From positions 62,001 through 126,000 of the forward strand of contig JAGVBZ010000001.1 in NCBI GenBank assembly GCA_020059465.1: a stretch of 64,000 bases of DNA. The letters run 5' to 3'. Below, piece after piece: positions 7,917-14,806 of the stretch. Made by a program: the position numbers and the translations under genes. How positions within the stretch are numbered: position 1 is the first letter of the stretch; every line of letters begins with the position of its first letter. The notes under the pieces are model-generated. The model was not told where the DNA came from. It saw only the letters and a program-made list of their open reading frames with translations, and made no database searches. The DNA comes from Brevinematales bacterium (lineage in GTDB: Bacteria > Spirochaetota > Brevinematia > Brevinematales > GWF1-51-8).

Positions 7917-9098
7917 TTATTTGAAATTCTTCATCAGGATCGCGAGGCGTTCCCCCTCGGATAATGGGACAGGGTTATTCTTATTCTCCGCTTTGACCGC
8001 CGCCTCTTCCAATTCCTTCGCGGTATATCCCGCGTCGCTGAGCGCTGGCAGGCCGCAATCAGAAGTCCATTTATCCATCACCGACACCAGCATTCCGCAT
8101 CCATCCTCCCATCCGCGCGGGACTTTCCCGGAAAGTATGCCGCCCGCTTCGGAGTACTTTTCCAGTGTGGAAAGGTACTTCCCGGGCAGTTTCTTCATTG
8201 CGTCGATATTCGCGCGGTGTCCGGCGGGAGCGAGTATCCCGCACAAAACGCCGTGAGGGACAGCGCGGATCGCCCCAAGTTCGCCCGCGAGCGAATGCAC
8301 CGCCCCCAATCCCGCGTTGGCAAGCGCCGCACCCGAGCAGTACGCCGCGTATGACATCCCGCTTCGCGCCCCGATATCGGAACCGTCGGCACAGGCACGC
8401 TCGAAACTTCCCGCGAATGAAATCATCCCGCTCCGCGCAAGCCCGTCGGTAACCGGCGATCCTTTTGGTGAAACAAAACTTTCGAGAAGCTGTGTGAATG
8501 CGTCGAGGCCGCTCGCTGCGGTCACTTCCGGCGGGCACGTCAGCGATAGCGCCGGATCGATTAACGCTATATCCGGTATCAGGTTATCATGACGCAGAGA
8601 TTTTTTGTATCCCCCGCGACCGATCCTGCTGATGACCGCGTTCTTGGTCGCCTCGCTCCCCGTACCGGCGGTGGTCGGTACGGCGATGAACGGCACCTTG
8701 AAGCCGTCGTATTTCGACGTCCCGACTCCTTCGAGGAATTGTTCGATCGAACCCTTCTGCGGGATCATTGCGGAAACCGCCTTGCCCAGGTCGATCGCGC
8801 TCCCGCCCCCGACCGCGACTATGCCATGTACACTCTTCCTGCGGAACTCCTCCGCCGCCTCGTCCGCCGCCTCGGGTGACGGTTCCCCCTCCGCGCGAAG
8901 TTCGTGCACCCGTATCGACCGTTTCGCCAGAGCGGCGATAAAGTCGTTCCATGCCGGGTTATTATCCATCGACGACGCTCCGCGTACGATGAGGATGTTG
9001 TTCCCTATATCGTCGATCATCGCGGGCAATTCGCTGAAAACGCCCGCCCCGAAGATAACAAGGGGATTCGCGGAATGACGGAATTTTATTTCATTCAT
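7917..9098 (-). CDS. Iron-containing (group III) alcohol dehydrogenase
   Basis: 393 residues of the Fe-ADH/dehydroquinate-synthase-like superfamily. GGGSAIDLGK (about 98-107) binds the NAD(P) phosphates, and PTTAGTGSEAT is the family signature. Metal ligands are seen as Asp in LDAFTQ, His in AVHSLAGE and His in VPHGV. The usual His four residues after the first Asp is Gln here, a variant seen in part of the family, so the metal cannot be assigned with certainty. It oxidises alcohols or reduces aldehydes in the cytoplasm. The start lies 12 nt after the ABM gene stop, so the two are cotranscribed. Confidence 0.85.
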   Translation of the reverse strand: MNEIKFRHSANPLVIFGAGVFSELPAMIDDIGNNILIVRGASSMDNNPAWNDFIAALAKRSIRVHELRAEGEPSPEAADEAAEEFRRKSVHGIVAVGGGSAIDLGKAVSAMIPQKGSIEQFLEGVGTSKYDGFKVPFIAVPTTAGTGSEATKNAVISRIGRGGYKKSLRHDNLIPDIALIDPALSLTCPPEVTAASGLDAFTQLLESFVSPKGSPVTDGLARSGMISFAGSFERACADGSDIGARSGMSYAAYCSGAALANAGLGAVHSLAGELGAIRAVPHGVLCGILAPAGHRANIDAMKKLPGKYLSTLEKYSEAGGILSGKVPRGWEDGCGMLVSVMDKWTSDCGLPALSDAGYTAKELEEAAVKAENKNNPVPLSEGERLAILMKNFK

Positions 9099-9110
9099 GT
9101 ATTATGCACC

Positions 9111-9431
9111 TCATCTGCGGGTTTTCCATAACTCGGGATCGGCCGGAGCGAGCACATTATACGCGACTCCCTCGCGGGGTTTTGCCATCCACCCGGCGAC
9201 CGTATCCTTCCATTTCTTATAGTGCGGAGTCTCCTTATGCGCGGCCGCGCCTTCGGCGCTCCGGTACACCTCGTACAGGGTAAACCGCGCCGGGTCGTCT
9301 TTCGACTGAAGCGCGTCGAAACGCAGGTTGTCCGGTTCGAGGATCGAGTTCCGGTGATTTTCGAGCGTCGCCTCGATAAACAATTCGATAAACTCCGGTT
9401 TGACATAGACGGTTACGCATGTCGCTGTCAT
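9111..9431 (-). CDS. ABM-domain (YgiN/LsrG-like) protein
   Basis: 106 residues: one antibiotic-biosynthesis-monooxygenase fold. It has the N-terminal strand CVTVYVKPEF, the SILEPDNLRFDAL strand, the FTLYEVYRSAEGAAAHKETPHYKKW segment typical of YgiN/LsrG proteins (with the conserved E-Y and H residues) and a short C-terminal tail. Family members are cofactor-free monooxygenases or isomerases acting on small carbonyl compounds. Coupling to an alcohol dehydrogenase suggests aldehyde or ketone detoxification; that is inference. It leads a two-gene unit from its own promoter, with AGGAGG before ATG. Confidence 0.8.
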   Translation of the reverse strand: MTATCVTVYVKPEFIELFIEATLENHRNSILEPDNLRFDALQSKDDPARFTLYEVYRSAEGAAAHKETPHYKKWKDTVAGWMAKPREGVAYNVLAPADPELWKTRR

Positions 9432-9451
9432 AACGCCCTCCTGTGTACTTT

Positions 9452-9480
9452 ATCTTACCCCGGATAGGCGATTCTGTCAA
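9452..9480 (-). promoter_or_regulatory. sigma70 promoter for the ABM/Fe-ADH unit
   Basis: Minus strand: TTGACA (9475-9480), 17 nt, TAAGAT (9452-9457). It lies back to back with the plus-strand promoter at 9504. Confidence 0.7.
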
Positions 9481-9503
9481 CGGTAGAATGGTATTGCAAA
9501 TCG

Positions 9504-9532
9504 TTGACATTTCCTCCCTCACGGCTGATAAT
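9504..9532 (+). promoter_or_regulatory. sigma70 promoter for the CPBP-like gene
   Basis: TTGACA (9504-9509), 17 nt, GATAAT (9527-9532). The -35 is 24 bp from the divergent -35, so the two promoters could be regulated together. Confidence 0.65.
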
Positions 9533-9588
9533 ATTTCCCTAAAAACACGAGAATGCAATACTTTATAAAACGCCCCAAGGAGATAATT

Positions 9589-10371
9589 ATGGTCACCGAA
9601 CCCGCAGTCGAATTCTACCCGTCAGATAACACACCGTCGCCTATTCCGCTTCCGCGAACTTTAATCCTTCTCGCTTCCCGAACAGTGTCGTTCCTCATCT
9701 TTCAGTTGGCGGCCGCGGGAATATTTTTCCTGCGGGGGGCGGTCAATCCGATGGACATGTCGGTTGCATATTGGCCTTACTCCGCGGTTTTCGGGAGCGT
9801 CGTGTCCTATATCCTGTTGATTTCTGCGATGCGGAAGGAGAAGAAATCCGTCCTGTCGTTCTATAAATTCGATAAAAAGACAATCGGCATCGATATTCTC
9901 GTAGTCGCCGGCGCGTTTGTGGTCATGGGTCCGCTTACCTTCTTTCCGAATATATGGCTGGGCACTCTGCTTTTCGGGGACAGCGCGCTGACGATGGATA
10001 TGCTTTTCCGGCCGCTCCCGTCGATGATCGCGATAGCCGCGGCGCTGGTTTTCCCTCTGACTGTCGGAGTATCCGAAATCCCAGTCTACTACGGTTATAC
10101 CCTTCCGCGCCTGAAGGCGAGAACCGGCTTCGTTTGGGCGCTCATCCTGAGCGTGACATTCCACGCCCTCCAGCACTCCGCGCTGCCGTTCATCCCGGAC
10201 TGGCGTTTTATCGTGTGGCGTTTCGGGATGTTCCTGCCGCTCGCGTTCGCGATGGCCCTGCTCGTGTACTGGCGGCCGCGTCTGATGCCATATATTGTTA
10301 TCTGCCATATTCTGATGGATTTGTCCGCAGGATACCTGATCTATAACGCGGCGGTCAAAATTTTACAGTAG
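9589..10371 (+). CDS. CPBP (Abi)-like membrane protein with degenerate motifs
   Basis: 260 residues with 6-8 hydrophobic helices. The C-terminal half resembles the CPBP intramembrane protease/Abi family: SEIPVYYGYTLPRLKARTG aligns with the EExxxR motif but has only one Glu and Tyr in place of Arg; FHALQH fits the second motif; CHILMD fits HxxxN/D. Catalysis is therefore doubtful. The start at 9589 is preferred over an ATG at 9553 because AAGGAG at 9578-9582 is correctly spaced. The aminotransferase gene follows 21 nt later and may be cotranscribed. Confidence 0.65.
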   Translation: MVTEPAVEFYPSDNTPSPIPLPRTLILLASRTVSFLIFQLAAAGIFFLRGAVNPMDMSVAYWPYSAVFGSVVSYILLISAMRKEKKSVLSFYKFDKKTIGIDILVVAGAFVVMGPLTFFPNIWLGTLLFGDSALTMDMLFRPLPSMIAIAAALVFPLTVGVSEIPVYYGYTLPRLKARTGFVWALILSVTFHALQHSALPFIPDWRFIVWRFGMFLPLAFAMALLVYWRPRLMPYIVICHILMDLSAGYLIYNAAVKILQ

Positions 10372-10392
10372 CAGATTATTTCGGGAGAAACC

Positions 10393-11589
10393 ATGAAAAA
10401 CATACTCCGCACCATGGGACATGATTTAATTCTTGAGGATATTGTTATAGCCGAAGGCTTGTACTTGTTCGATTCCAGCGGAAACAAATACGCCGACTTC
10501 GAATCGGGCATTTGGTGCGTACCGTTGGGGCATAACCATCCCTCGGTAATAAAGGCAATTCACGATCAATCCGCACAGATCATACATAACGGATACTGCT
10601 ACGAGACGCCTATTCTCGATGACGCGGCGCGGGAAATTTTATCGATCACGGAAATGCCTGACGGAAAATGCGTTTTTCTCTGTTCCGGCAGCGAAGCGAA
10701 TGAATTCGGGGTGAAGGCGATTAAGAGTATTTCGGATAAGCCCCTTTTACTGACCCTGCACGATTCCTATCTTGCCGCTTACGGTTCTGCTGGAAATAAA
10801 TCCCCCGACGAATGGGTGATCTTTAACTGGGAAGCGTGCGCATCCTGCGAACGGGCGGACAAATGCAGCACGGAATGCAATTATATCGCGGATATACCGT
10901 TTAAGAAAATAGCGGGGTTTGTGTTCGAACCCGGAAGTTCGTCGGGAATGGTGCGGTTTCCCCCCATGGTGCTGATCCGCACACTCGCGATGCTGGTGAA
11001 ACAGAACGGCGGGATAGTCATGGCGAACGAGGTCACGACGGGTATCGGCCGCACGGGCGAATGGTTCGGGTATCGGCACTACGGGCTCACTCCTGATATT
11101 GTAGCAATCGGGAAAGGAATTGGTTCGGGTTATCCCGTCAGCGCGGCGGCGTTATCCGAGATGACTGCCGAAACCCTCACCGCCTCGGGTTTCCATTACG
11201 GACAGTCGCACCAGAACGACCCTCTCGGAGCGGCGGTTGCGCTCGCAGTCATCCGAACGATACGCGGAGAGAACCTCATCGATAACTGCCGGAGTACCGG
11301 TTCTATACTGCTCGCCGGACTTAATGCGATCCGTGAAAAATTATGTATAATCGCAGATGTCCGCGCGCGGGGACTGATGATCGCCGTAGACTTAGAGAAC
11401 GTTCCGGGTATGGATACCGCCGGAATCGTACATCGCAAACTGATCCGGAACGGTTACATTATCGCGCGGCGTCCGGGACTGAATACATTGAGGATAGACC
11501 CGCCGTTGATAACCTCGCCCTCTCAGATAAAGGGGTTTTTACACGTTTTTGAGACTGTTCTCAACGAGGTATATCACTCCGATGAATAG
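10393..11589 (+). CDS. Class III PLP aminotransferase with an internal four-Cys cluster
   Basis: 398 residues of fold-type I. It has the N-terminal GHNHPSVIKAI, CSGSEANEFGVKA, the PLP-lysine segment AIGKGIGSGYPVSA (Lys about 241) and GQSHQNDPLGAA. Two departures from the common class III pattern: the cofactor-binding DEVQTG segment reads NEVTTG, so the Asp that contacts the PLP ring nitrogen is Asn, and residues about 149-162 carry CASCERADKCSTEC, a CxxC-x5-CxxxC cluster that could bind zinc or an Fe-S centre. Substrate unknown. The last codons overlap the DUF4037 gene (ATGAATAG), so the two products probably act together. Confidence 0.8.
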   Translation: MKNILRTMGHDLILEDIVIAEGLYLFDSSGNKYADFESGIWCVPLGHNHPSVIKAIHDQSAQIIHNGYCYETPILDDAAREILSITEMPDGKCVFLCSGSEANEFGVKAIKSISDKPLLLTLHDSYLAAYGSAGNKSPDEWVIFNWEACASCERADKCSTECNYIADIPFKKIAGFVFEPGSSSGMVRFPPMVLIRTLAMLVKQNGGIVMANEVTTGIGRTGEWFGYRHYGLTPDIVAIGKGIGSGYPVSAAALSEMTAETLTASGFHYGQSHQNDPLGAAVALAVIRTIRGENLIDNCRSTGSILLAGLNAIREKLCIIADVRARGLMIAVDLENVPGMDTAGIVHRKLIRNGYIIARRPGLNTLRIDPPLITSPSQIKGFLHVFETVLNEVYHSDE

Positions 11590-12595
11590 AACATTTATCC
11601 CCGGACTCGAATTATGCGAGGGTTATTACTTTGATATTGTCAAACCCTTACTGGAAAAGGAGTTCCCATCGCTCGTTCATTCCGCCGCGCTTATGGGGTA
11701 CGGTTCCGACGTGCTGGGGTACGATAATGCGACATCCATGGATCACAACTGGGGCCCCCGGATGCAGATATTTCTTTCCGAACAGGATTTCCCCGATTAT
11801 GCCGGAAAGATCGACAGTTTTCTCCGTGCGAATCTCCCGGCGGAATACCGGGGCTTCCCGACAAATTTCTCCCAGCCCCGTTACGATCAGACCCAGGTCA
11901 TGGAAGCAATATCCGCTCCTCCTGTCAATCATCTTATCGAAATCGTCAACCTCAGCTTTTATATAAAAAAGTATCTCGGTGAAATAGATATTGATAATCT
12001 CAAAGCCGTTGACTGGGTGAAGATGAACGAACAGAATTTACTTGAGATGACTTCGGGGCGTGTATTCCACGACGGGCTTGGAACGCTTATCCCGTTGAGA
12101 GACAAACTTTACTTCTATCCGGGGGAAGTATGGATTTACCGCCTCGCGGTATTATGGAAGCAAATTGAAGACGAGGAGCCGTTTATCGGGCGGTGTATCG
12201 AAAACTCCGATTTCACCGGGATGAAAATTCTCGTCGCGCGGCTGACCGAAACAATGATTAAAATTTGCTTCACTATCGAGAAGAAGTATATACCATACAG
12301 TAAATGGTTCGGGAGCGCGTTTAAGTGTCTGGACTGTTACACGGAAATTGTTGGATTGGCGGATACCGCACTGACCGAGAACGATCCCGCGCGGATCGAG
12401 GATGCCCTCTGCCGTCTGTATGAGAAAACGGTCGAGCTTCACAACCGCCGGGGCGAACTCCCGCATCTGGATAATAGTATCCGGAATTTCTTCGGGCGTC
12501 CGTACCGTGTGATTTTCGCGGAGACGATAGTAGAAAAACTCAGGGACGCGATCGCCGACCCGGAATTAAAAACCTTTTTAACTGAATCTAAGTAA
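11582..12595 (+). CDS. DUF4037 protein (nucleotidyltransferase-like fold)
   Basis: 337 residues from ATG 11582, which overlaps the upstream stop; a TTG at 11549 is less likely. The N-terminal GYGSDVLGYDNATSMDHNWGPR is the DUF4037 signature and resembles a nucleotidyltransferase active site (GS...D...D). The C-terminal part is helical with LDNSIRNFFGRPYRV. The family has no established substrate. Translational coupling to the class III aminotransferase suggests a shared pathway on an amino sugar or nucleotide-linked compound; that is inference. Confidence 0.75.
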   Translation: MNRTFIPGLELCEGYYFDIVKPLLEKEFPSLVHSAALMGYGSDVLGYDNATSMDHNWGPRMQIFLSEQDFPDYAGKIDSFLRANLPAEYRGFPTNFSQPRYDQTQVMEAISAPPVNHLIEIVNLSFYIKKYLGEIDIDNLKAVDWVKMNEQNLLEMTSGRVFHDGLGTLIPLRDKLYFYPGEVWIYRLAVLWKQIEDEEPFIGRCIENSDFTGMKILVARLTETMIKICFTIEKKYIPYSKWFGSAFKCLDCYTEIVGLADTALTENDPARIEDALCRLYEKTVELHNRRGELPHLDNSIRNFFGRPYRVIFAETIVEKLRDAIADPELKTFLTESK

Positions 12596-12616
12596 GTATT
12601 TAAAAGGAGGCTGCCC

Positions 12617-13078
12617 GTGAATCACGATTTTATTATGCAGTACCGGGGCGGAAAATTCGATCTGCCGGAAATGGATATCCGCACCTACCGCGAGGAATAC
12701 CTGATGCCCGAAGTGGAAATGGAGTCGGATATTTTCTACGACCTCCGGGTACGGCACGATATCCGCCCCCACCGTCTCATCGATTCGACCGAGGCGGAGA
12801 TGGCCGAGATACGGGATTTTTTCAACGCGAACAAGGATACGTTTTATTTCCTGTTCGACGGCGGCGAAATGATCGGGAGCGCTATGGTGCGCCGGAACGA
12901 GATCCATTGCATGAGCGTCGCGCGGAGGTTCCAGCATCATGGGTACGGGTCTCTGCTGACCAAGTACTGTATCAATACCGCGCTCGCGAAGGGCTACGCA
13001 TGCGTGGAACTCCGCGTCCTAAACGACAATACCCCCGCGATCAACCTTTATAAAAAGGTCGGGTTTACTCTATTATAA
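12617..13078 (+). CDS. GNAT-family N-acetyltransferase
   Basis: 153 residues starting at GTG behind a strong AAAAGGAGG site. The GNAT acetyl-CoA loop is VARRFQHHGYGSLLTKY (R/QxxGxG/A type) near 97-113, followed by ELRVLNDNTPAINLYKKVGF, the usual C-terminal signature. The N-terminal third (DLPEMDIRTYREEYLMPE) is family-specific. Acceptor unknown. It follows the DUF4037 gene by 21 nt and may belong to the same transcript. Confidence 0.85.
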   Translation: MNHDFIMQYRGGKFDLPEMDIRTYREEYLMPEVEMESDIFYDLRVRHDIRPHRLIDSTEAEMAEIRDFFNANKDTFYFLFDGGEMIGSAMVRRNEIHCMSVARRFQHHGYGSLLTKYCINTALAKGYACVELRVLNDNTPAINLYKKVGFTLL

Positions 13079-13083
13079 ACGGT

Positions 13084-13422
13084 TTATTTTAAAAGTGATC
13101 TAATAAACCCGACGGACTCCTTAAACAGCGCGAGGTCGCCGTTATAAGCGTCGGGGGCTTTCCGCGCGATAAACACCCACTCCTTCATCGTATGACGGTT
13201 CATCGGGCGGAACTCCCTCGCGTCGGGATCGTCCGCGATAACCGCGCCAACCCGTTCCTTCGGCAGCTTGATACTCACCCCGTCCTCGTAGACACACGCA
13301 AACATCTTCTTTCCGATGGAGTACGCGGGGTATCCGAACGACTTACCCGCCGCGACATCCGGCAATGAAAGAAGCATGCTGTCGAGAACTTTTTTCACTT
13401 CGGGATTGAAGATAGCAATCAT
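13084..13422 (-). CDS. YjbR/TfoX-like small protein
   Basis: 112 residues from ATG 13422, chosen over GTG 13428 because AAGGA is 8 nt before the ATG. It has the alpha/beta pattern of YjbR/MmcQ/TfoX-N-like proteins: GKSFGYPAYSIGKKMFACVYEDGVSIKLP, then a helix and RPMNRHTMKEWVFI, ending in an amphipathic helix. Function unknown; related domains occur in DNA-binding or regulatory proteins. Convergent with the GNAT gene, 5 nt apart. Confidence 0.65.
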   Translation of the reverse strand: MIAIFNPEVKKVLDSMLLSLPDVAAGKSFGYPAYSIGKKMFACVYEDGVSIKLPKERVGAVIADDPDAREFRPMNRHTMKEWVFIARKAPDAYNGDLALFKESVGFIRSLLK

Positions 13423-13525
13423 ACTCACCGTCCTTTTATTGATACCTGATTCTATATCAACCGAATCTATAATTCAAATAATGACGAAGATTCCCGTAAT
13501 CCCGGGATGATATTCGAACTGTTAC

Positions 13526-13664
13526 TGTCATTGCCTGTCGCCTTCGTTAAAGGCGAGCGAGGCCTGAGCCGAAGCATCCTGTTCTTATAATAACAAAGGA
13601 TTATGGCATACTGCTTCACCCCGCGCATCAAAACGATAGTGTAACGCGGGGTATCGCAGTGATA
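13526..13664. repeat. MITE-like dispersed element, copy 1
   Basis: A 139-bp noncoding element starting TGTCATTGCC, with GGCCTGAGCCGAAGCA inside, then ACTGCTTCACCCCGCG, an inner hairpin CCCCGCG/CGCGGGG, and ending TATCGCAGTGATA. The ends form imperfect inverted repeats (TGTCATTGC / GCAGTGATA). A second copy lies at 20623-20737. No coding capacity. Confidence 0.75.
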
Positions 13665-13693
13665 AAAAAAGGCCGACCCTTGAAGGGACGGCC
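13664..13693 (-). terminator. Terminator of the CBM21-like lipoprotein gene
   Basis: Minus strand: GGCCG-T-CCCTT stem with a short loop and its complement, one mismatch, followed by seven T. It abuts the MITE-like repeat. Confidence 0.75.
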
Positions 13694-13713
13694 CTGTGAT
13701 TTTTCGATTGTTT

Positions 13714-14247
13714 TTAGAACTGAGCGGTATAGTTCAGACCATTGTTATTATCCCAGTAGGTCTTTCCGCTGACTTTGTAATAGATAGCGTACTGTACTTT
13801 TGTGCCCGGCTGAATACTGGAGTCGCTCAGTATCTCGAACCTGTCCGTATTCGCGGCGTTATTGTGTGAAATCCAGTACCCGTTATAATCCTTACTGGTC
13901 TTCCAGTTATCCGTGGTATAACGGATACCGACTACCTTATCATAGGCGATGTTGTTCACCTCGGCAGTCACCTTAAGCTGGCCGCTGACATACACGGTTC
14001 CGCCGTACTTGTAGTACTTCAGAAGATCCTGACTGATACGCCATACATTCTTCACGGTGTTCCATTCGATAGAAAGCGCGGGTGCCTTCTGGACTTCCTT
14101 GGTGGAAGTAATCATCGTCTCGCCGTCATCGAAAATTACCGTCTCGTTCGGCGCGAGCACAGGACGGTCGTTCTTAAGCGAACACGCGGAAATACCCATT
14201 CCTAACACGATTACGGCAACCGCCGCAAAAATTCCTTTGTTTCTCAT
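13714..14247 (-). CDS. Lipoprotein with CBM21-like starch/glycogen-binding domain
   Basis: 177 residues from ATG 14247; the upstream ATG at 14259 lies over the GGAGG site. Lipoprotein signal with lipobox ISAC. The domain at about 60-177 matches CBM21 (the fold of PP1 glycogen-targeting subunits): IEWNTVKNVWRI, KVVGIRYTTDNWKTSKDY, and the C-terminal YAIYYKVSGKTYWDNNNGLN, where WDNNxGxNY is the ligand-binding signature. Probably holds alpha-glucan at the cell surface, fitting the secreted GH13 elsewhere in the window. CBM21 is mostly eukaryotic, so this is notable in a bacterium. Confidence 0.7.
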   Translation of the reverse strand: MRNKGIFAAVAVIVLGMGISACSLKNDRPVLAPNETVIFDDGETMITSTKEVQKAPALSIEWNTVKNVWRISQDLLKYYKYGGTVYVSGQLKVTAEVNNIAYDKVVGIRYTTDNWKTSKDYNGYWISHNNAANTDRFEILSDSSIQPGTKVQYAIYYKVSGKTYWDNNNGLNYTAQF

Positions 14248-14316
14248 TTGATCCTCCATAAACCTTTTTTATTGATTTGCACTATAAAAATGCCATATGC
14301 ATTTTTTTAAGGCATA

Positions 14317-14345
14317 ATATTAATGCATTTTGCACTTTGTGTCAA
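14317..14345 (-). promoter_or_regulatory. sigma70 promoter for the CBM21-like lipoprotein
   Basis: Minus strand: TTGACA (14340-14345), 17 nt, TAATAT (14317-14322). The 5' leader contains repeated ATGCAT words. Confidence 0.65.
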
Positions 14346-14383
14346 GTAATTTCGGAAATATTTTTTATTTTTTTCATGGGGGC

Positions 14384-14412
14384 TTGCTTTTCATTTGGAA
14401 AGGGTGTAAAAT
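14384..14412 (+). promoter_or_regulatory. sigma70 promoter for the PilZ gene
   Basis: TTGCTT (14384-14389), 17 nt, TAAAAT (14407-14412), divergent from the lipoprotein promoter; GAGGG at 14428 serves the ATG at 14439. Confidence 0.55.
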
Positions 14413-14438
14413 AGGGTAATGAAAAATGAGGGTATGAG

Positions 14439-14726
14439 ATGGAAAAGCGTGTGTTTCCAAGGGTTGATACGGATTTTCCGACCAAAGCGATAGTTGATGG
14501 AAAATGTATCCCCTGCCGAGTTAAGAACATTTCGTACGGGGGCGCGTCCCTTCTCATCGAGAAGCAGTTTATCGGGCTTCTTGATAAACGGGATGTAGGT
14601 AAGAGGGCGTTATTTTCGTTTAAGCCTGAGGAGCTTAACAACGCTTCCACTTATCGCGGAAAGATCGTTCGCCTTCTCGAGATGGATGATACCGCGTTCC
14701 TGGCAGTGCAGTTTATGGCAGTTTAG
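14439..14726 (+). CDS. Single-domain PilZ protein (c-di-GMP receptor)
   Basis: 95 residues, one PilZ domain. The c-di-GMP-binding motifs are RVFPR (Arg4, Arg8; RxxxR) and NISYGG (30-35; D/NxSxxG). It should sense cyclic di-GMP in the cytoplasm and pass the signal to a partner, perhaps the flagellar motor or a surface process. The EAL-HDOD and GGDEF-EAL genes elsewhere in the window belong to the same signalling system. Monocistronic. Confidence 0.85.
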   Translation: MEKRVFPRVDTDFPTKAIVDGKCIPCRVKNISYGGASLLIEKQFIGLLDKRDVGKRALFSFKPEELNNASTYRGKIVRLLEMDDTAFLAVQFMAV

Positions 14727-14806
14727 TTCATATCCGCTTTCAAGTCTTCGCTATCTAATCTTCAATAATCAGTTGGATTTCTCTTTATAACCAGGAAATT
14801 GGTTTA

